Assembly (NCBI RefSeq): GCF_022549695.1
Contig: NZ_JAKZGS010000002.1
Coordinates: 208,576 to 272,575 of the forward strand
Direction: 5' to 3'
Source of the DNA: Belliella calami
Lineage (GTDB): Bacteria > Bacteroidota > Bacteroidia > Cytophagales > Cyclobacteriaceae
Length of the DNA stretch: 64,000 nt
Notes under the pieces: model-generated
The model's input: the letters and a program-made list of their open reading frames with translations, nothing else
What the model was told of the DNA's origin: nothing
The model's database searches: none
Part shown: piece after piece, positions 63,562-64,000 of the stretch
Position numbering within the stretch: position 1 is the stretch's first letter
Layout: each line of letters begins with the position of its first letter
Program-made: the position numbers and the translations under genes

Positions 63562-64000
63562 CTAATATTTGGCAGGAGAATCTTTTGCCGGTAAGCTATT
63601 TTTGATAAACTCCCTAATATCATCATTGGATGTTTTGAGGTCTTCCGCTCTCAGATACATCATGTGTCCGCTTCTGTATCCTTTGAAAGACAAACGATCT
63701 TTTAATTTACCATTTTGATCCATTTGCCACATATTGAACTTGGCATTGAAATAATCCGTACCACCATCGAAATATCCAGATTGAGTCATTACATGCAAAT
63801 AAGGGTTCTGACGCATGGCATTTGCCAATTGCTCACCTGTATTTTCATTGCTTCTATCCCATGGATGAACTGGACCAAATAGATTATAAGTCAGGTCAGT
63901 TTTATAGTTCAAAACATTTCTTGCATACAAATTGAAAGCCGGAGCAAAAGCATGGTTCCAAGCAGTGAGTGCAGGATCAAAATCTGGTCTTTCGCCATTG
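63562..64000 (-). CDS. Peptidase S10 (serine carboxypeptidase), C-terminal part
   Basis: The frame is open to the right edge, so the start is off the window; about 145 residues are visible. AMRQNPYLHVMTQSGYFDGG, then TDYFNAKFNMWQMD and FKGYRSGHMMYLR match the end of Bacteroidota S10 carboxypeptidases. The His in SGHMMY is the catalytic one and the Asp in GYFDGGTDY region is its partner. Probably secreted or periplasmic. Confidence 0.85.
   Translation of the reverse strand, partial: NGERPDFDPALTAWNHAFAPAFNLYARNVLNYKTDLTYNLFGPVHPWDRSNENTGEQLANAMRQNPYLHVMTQSGYFDGGTDYFNAKFNMWQMDQNGKLKDRLSFKGYRSGHMMYLRAEDLKTSNDDIREFIKNSLPAKDSPAKY

Overview
The window comes from a member of the Bacteroidota, most likely a Cytophagales/Cyclobacteriaceae-type marine or freshwater bacterium. 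The evidence is a SusC/SusD pair with a hybrid two-component sensor, a giant SprB-repeat adhesin with a type B type IX secretion C-terminus followed by a PorP/SprF-type protein, TAnnTTTG-type promoters and little use of Shine-Dalgarno sites. The genus is inferred from gene content, not from a marker gene. No rRNA or tRNA gene was seen.

Layout. 1-13000: general genes (a coiled-coil surface protein cut by the window edge, MATE exporter, membrane-bound AraC regulator, ABC-F ATPase, SSF symporter, RlmI-type methyltransferase, an orphan antitoxin, an AT-rich two-gene ABC exporter, a DUF1684 lipoprotein). 13200-34200: a large acid-sugar catabolic region. On the minus strand lie a TRAP transporter (dctP-dctQ-dctM), KDPG aldolase and KDG kinase; uxaA is divergent from kdgK. 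After a Crp/Fnr regulator, an exported protein and a Nudix protein comes a six-gene minus-strand cluster that fits oxidative L-fucose (or a related 6-deoxysugar) breakdown. A pectate-lyase remnant follows, then a plus-strand operon kduI-kduD-lacI-uxaC-uxaB. Together these genes take galacturonate, glucuronate and unsaturated pectin/alginate-type uronates to 2-keto-3-deoxygluconate, then KDPG, then pyruvate plus glyceraldehyde 3-phosphate. Palindromic sites centred on GCAATCGATTGC lie in the kdgK-uxaA divergent region and before kduI, suggesting one LacI regulon.

34200-49200: a Gre-like protein, the 3231-residue SprB-type adhesin, a PorP/SprF protein, a DUF2490 protein, nicotinamidase, two unknown genes, and a repeat-rich gap with a truncated DoxX gene. 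49200-63300: a polysaccharide utilisation locus read from a divergent centre: susC, susD, GH43 (arabinanase-like), an unknown toroid-like hydrolase and GH2 on the minus strand, with a 1358-residue hybrid two-component system on the plus strand. Its content suggests arabinan or arabinogalactan, in keeping with the uronate genes (pectin side chains and backbone). A partial S10 carboxypeptidase closes the window.

The least expected material is intergenic. There are heptanucleotide tandem tracts at several gene ends; a family of about 140-bp repeats with GAGTATCCGC/GCGGATACTC arms (copies near 25.4, 26.9 and 63.4 kb, plus a 57-bp half copy at 49.1 kb that forms the end of the broken DoxX gene); a second paired repeat (13.0 and 25.6 kb); a set of short GC hairpins; and a cluster of three REP-like hairpins at 48.7 kb. 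I found no CRISPR array, prophage or complete insertion sequence.
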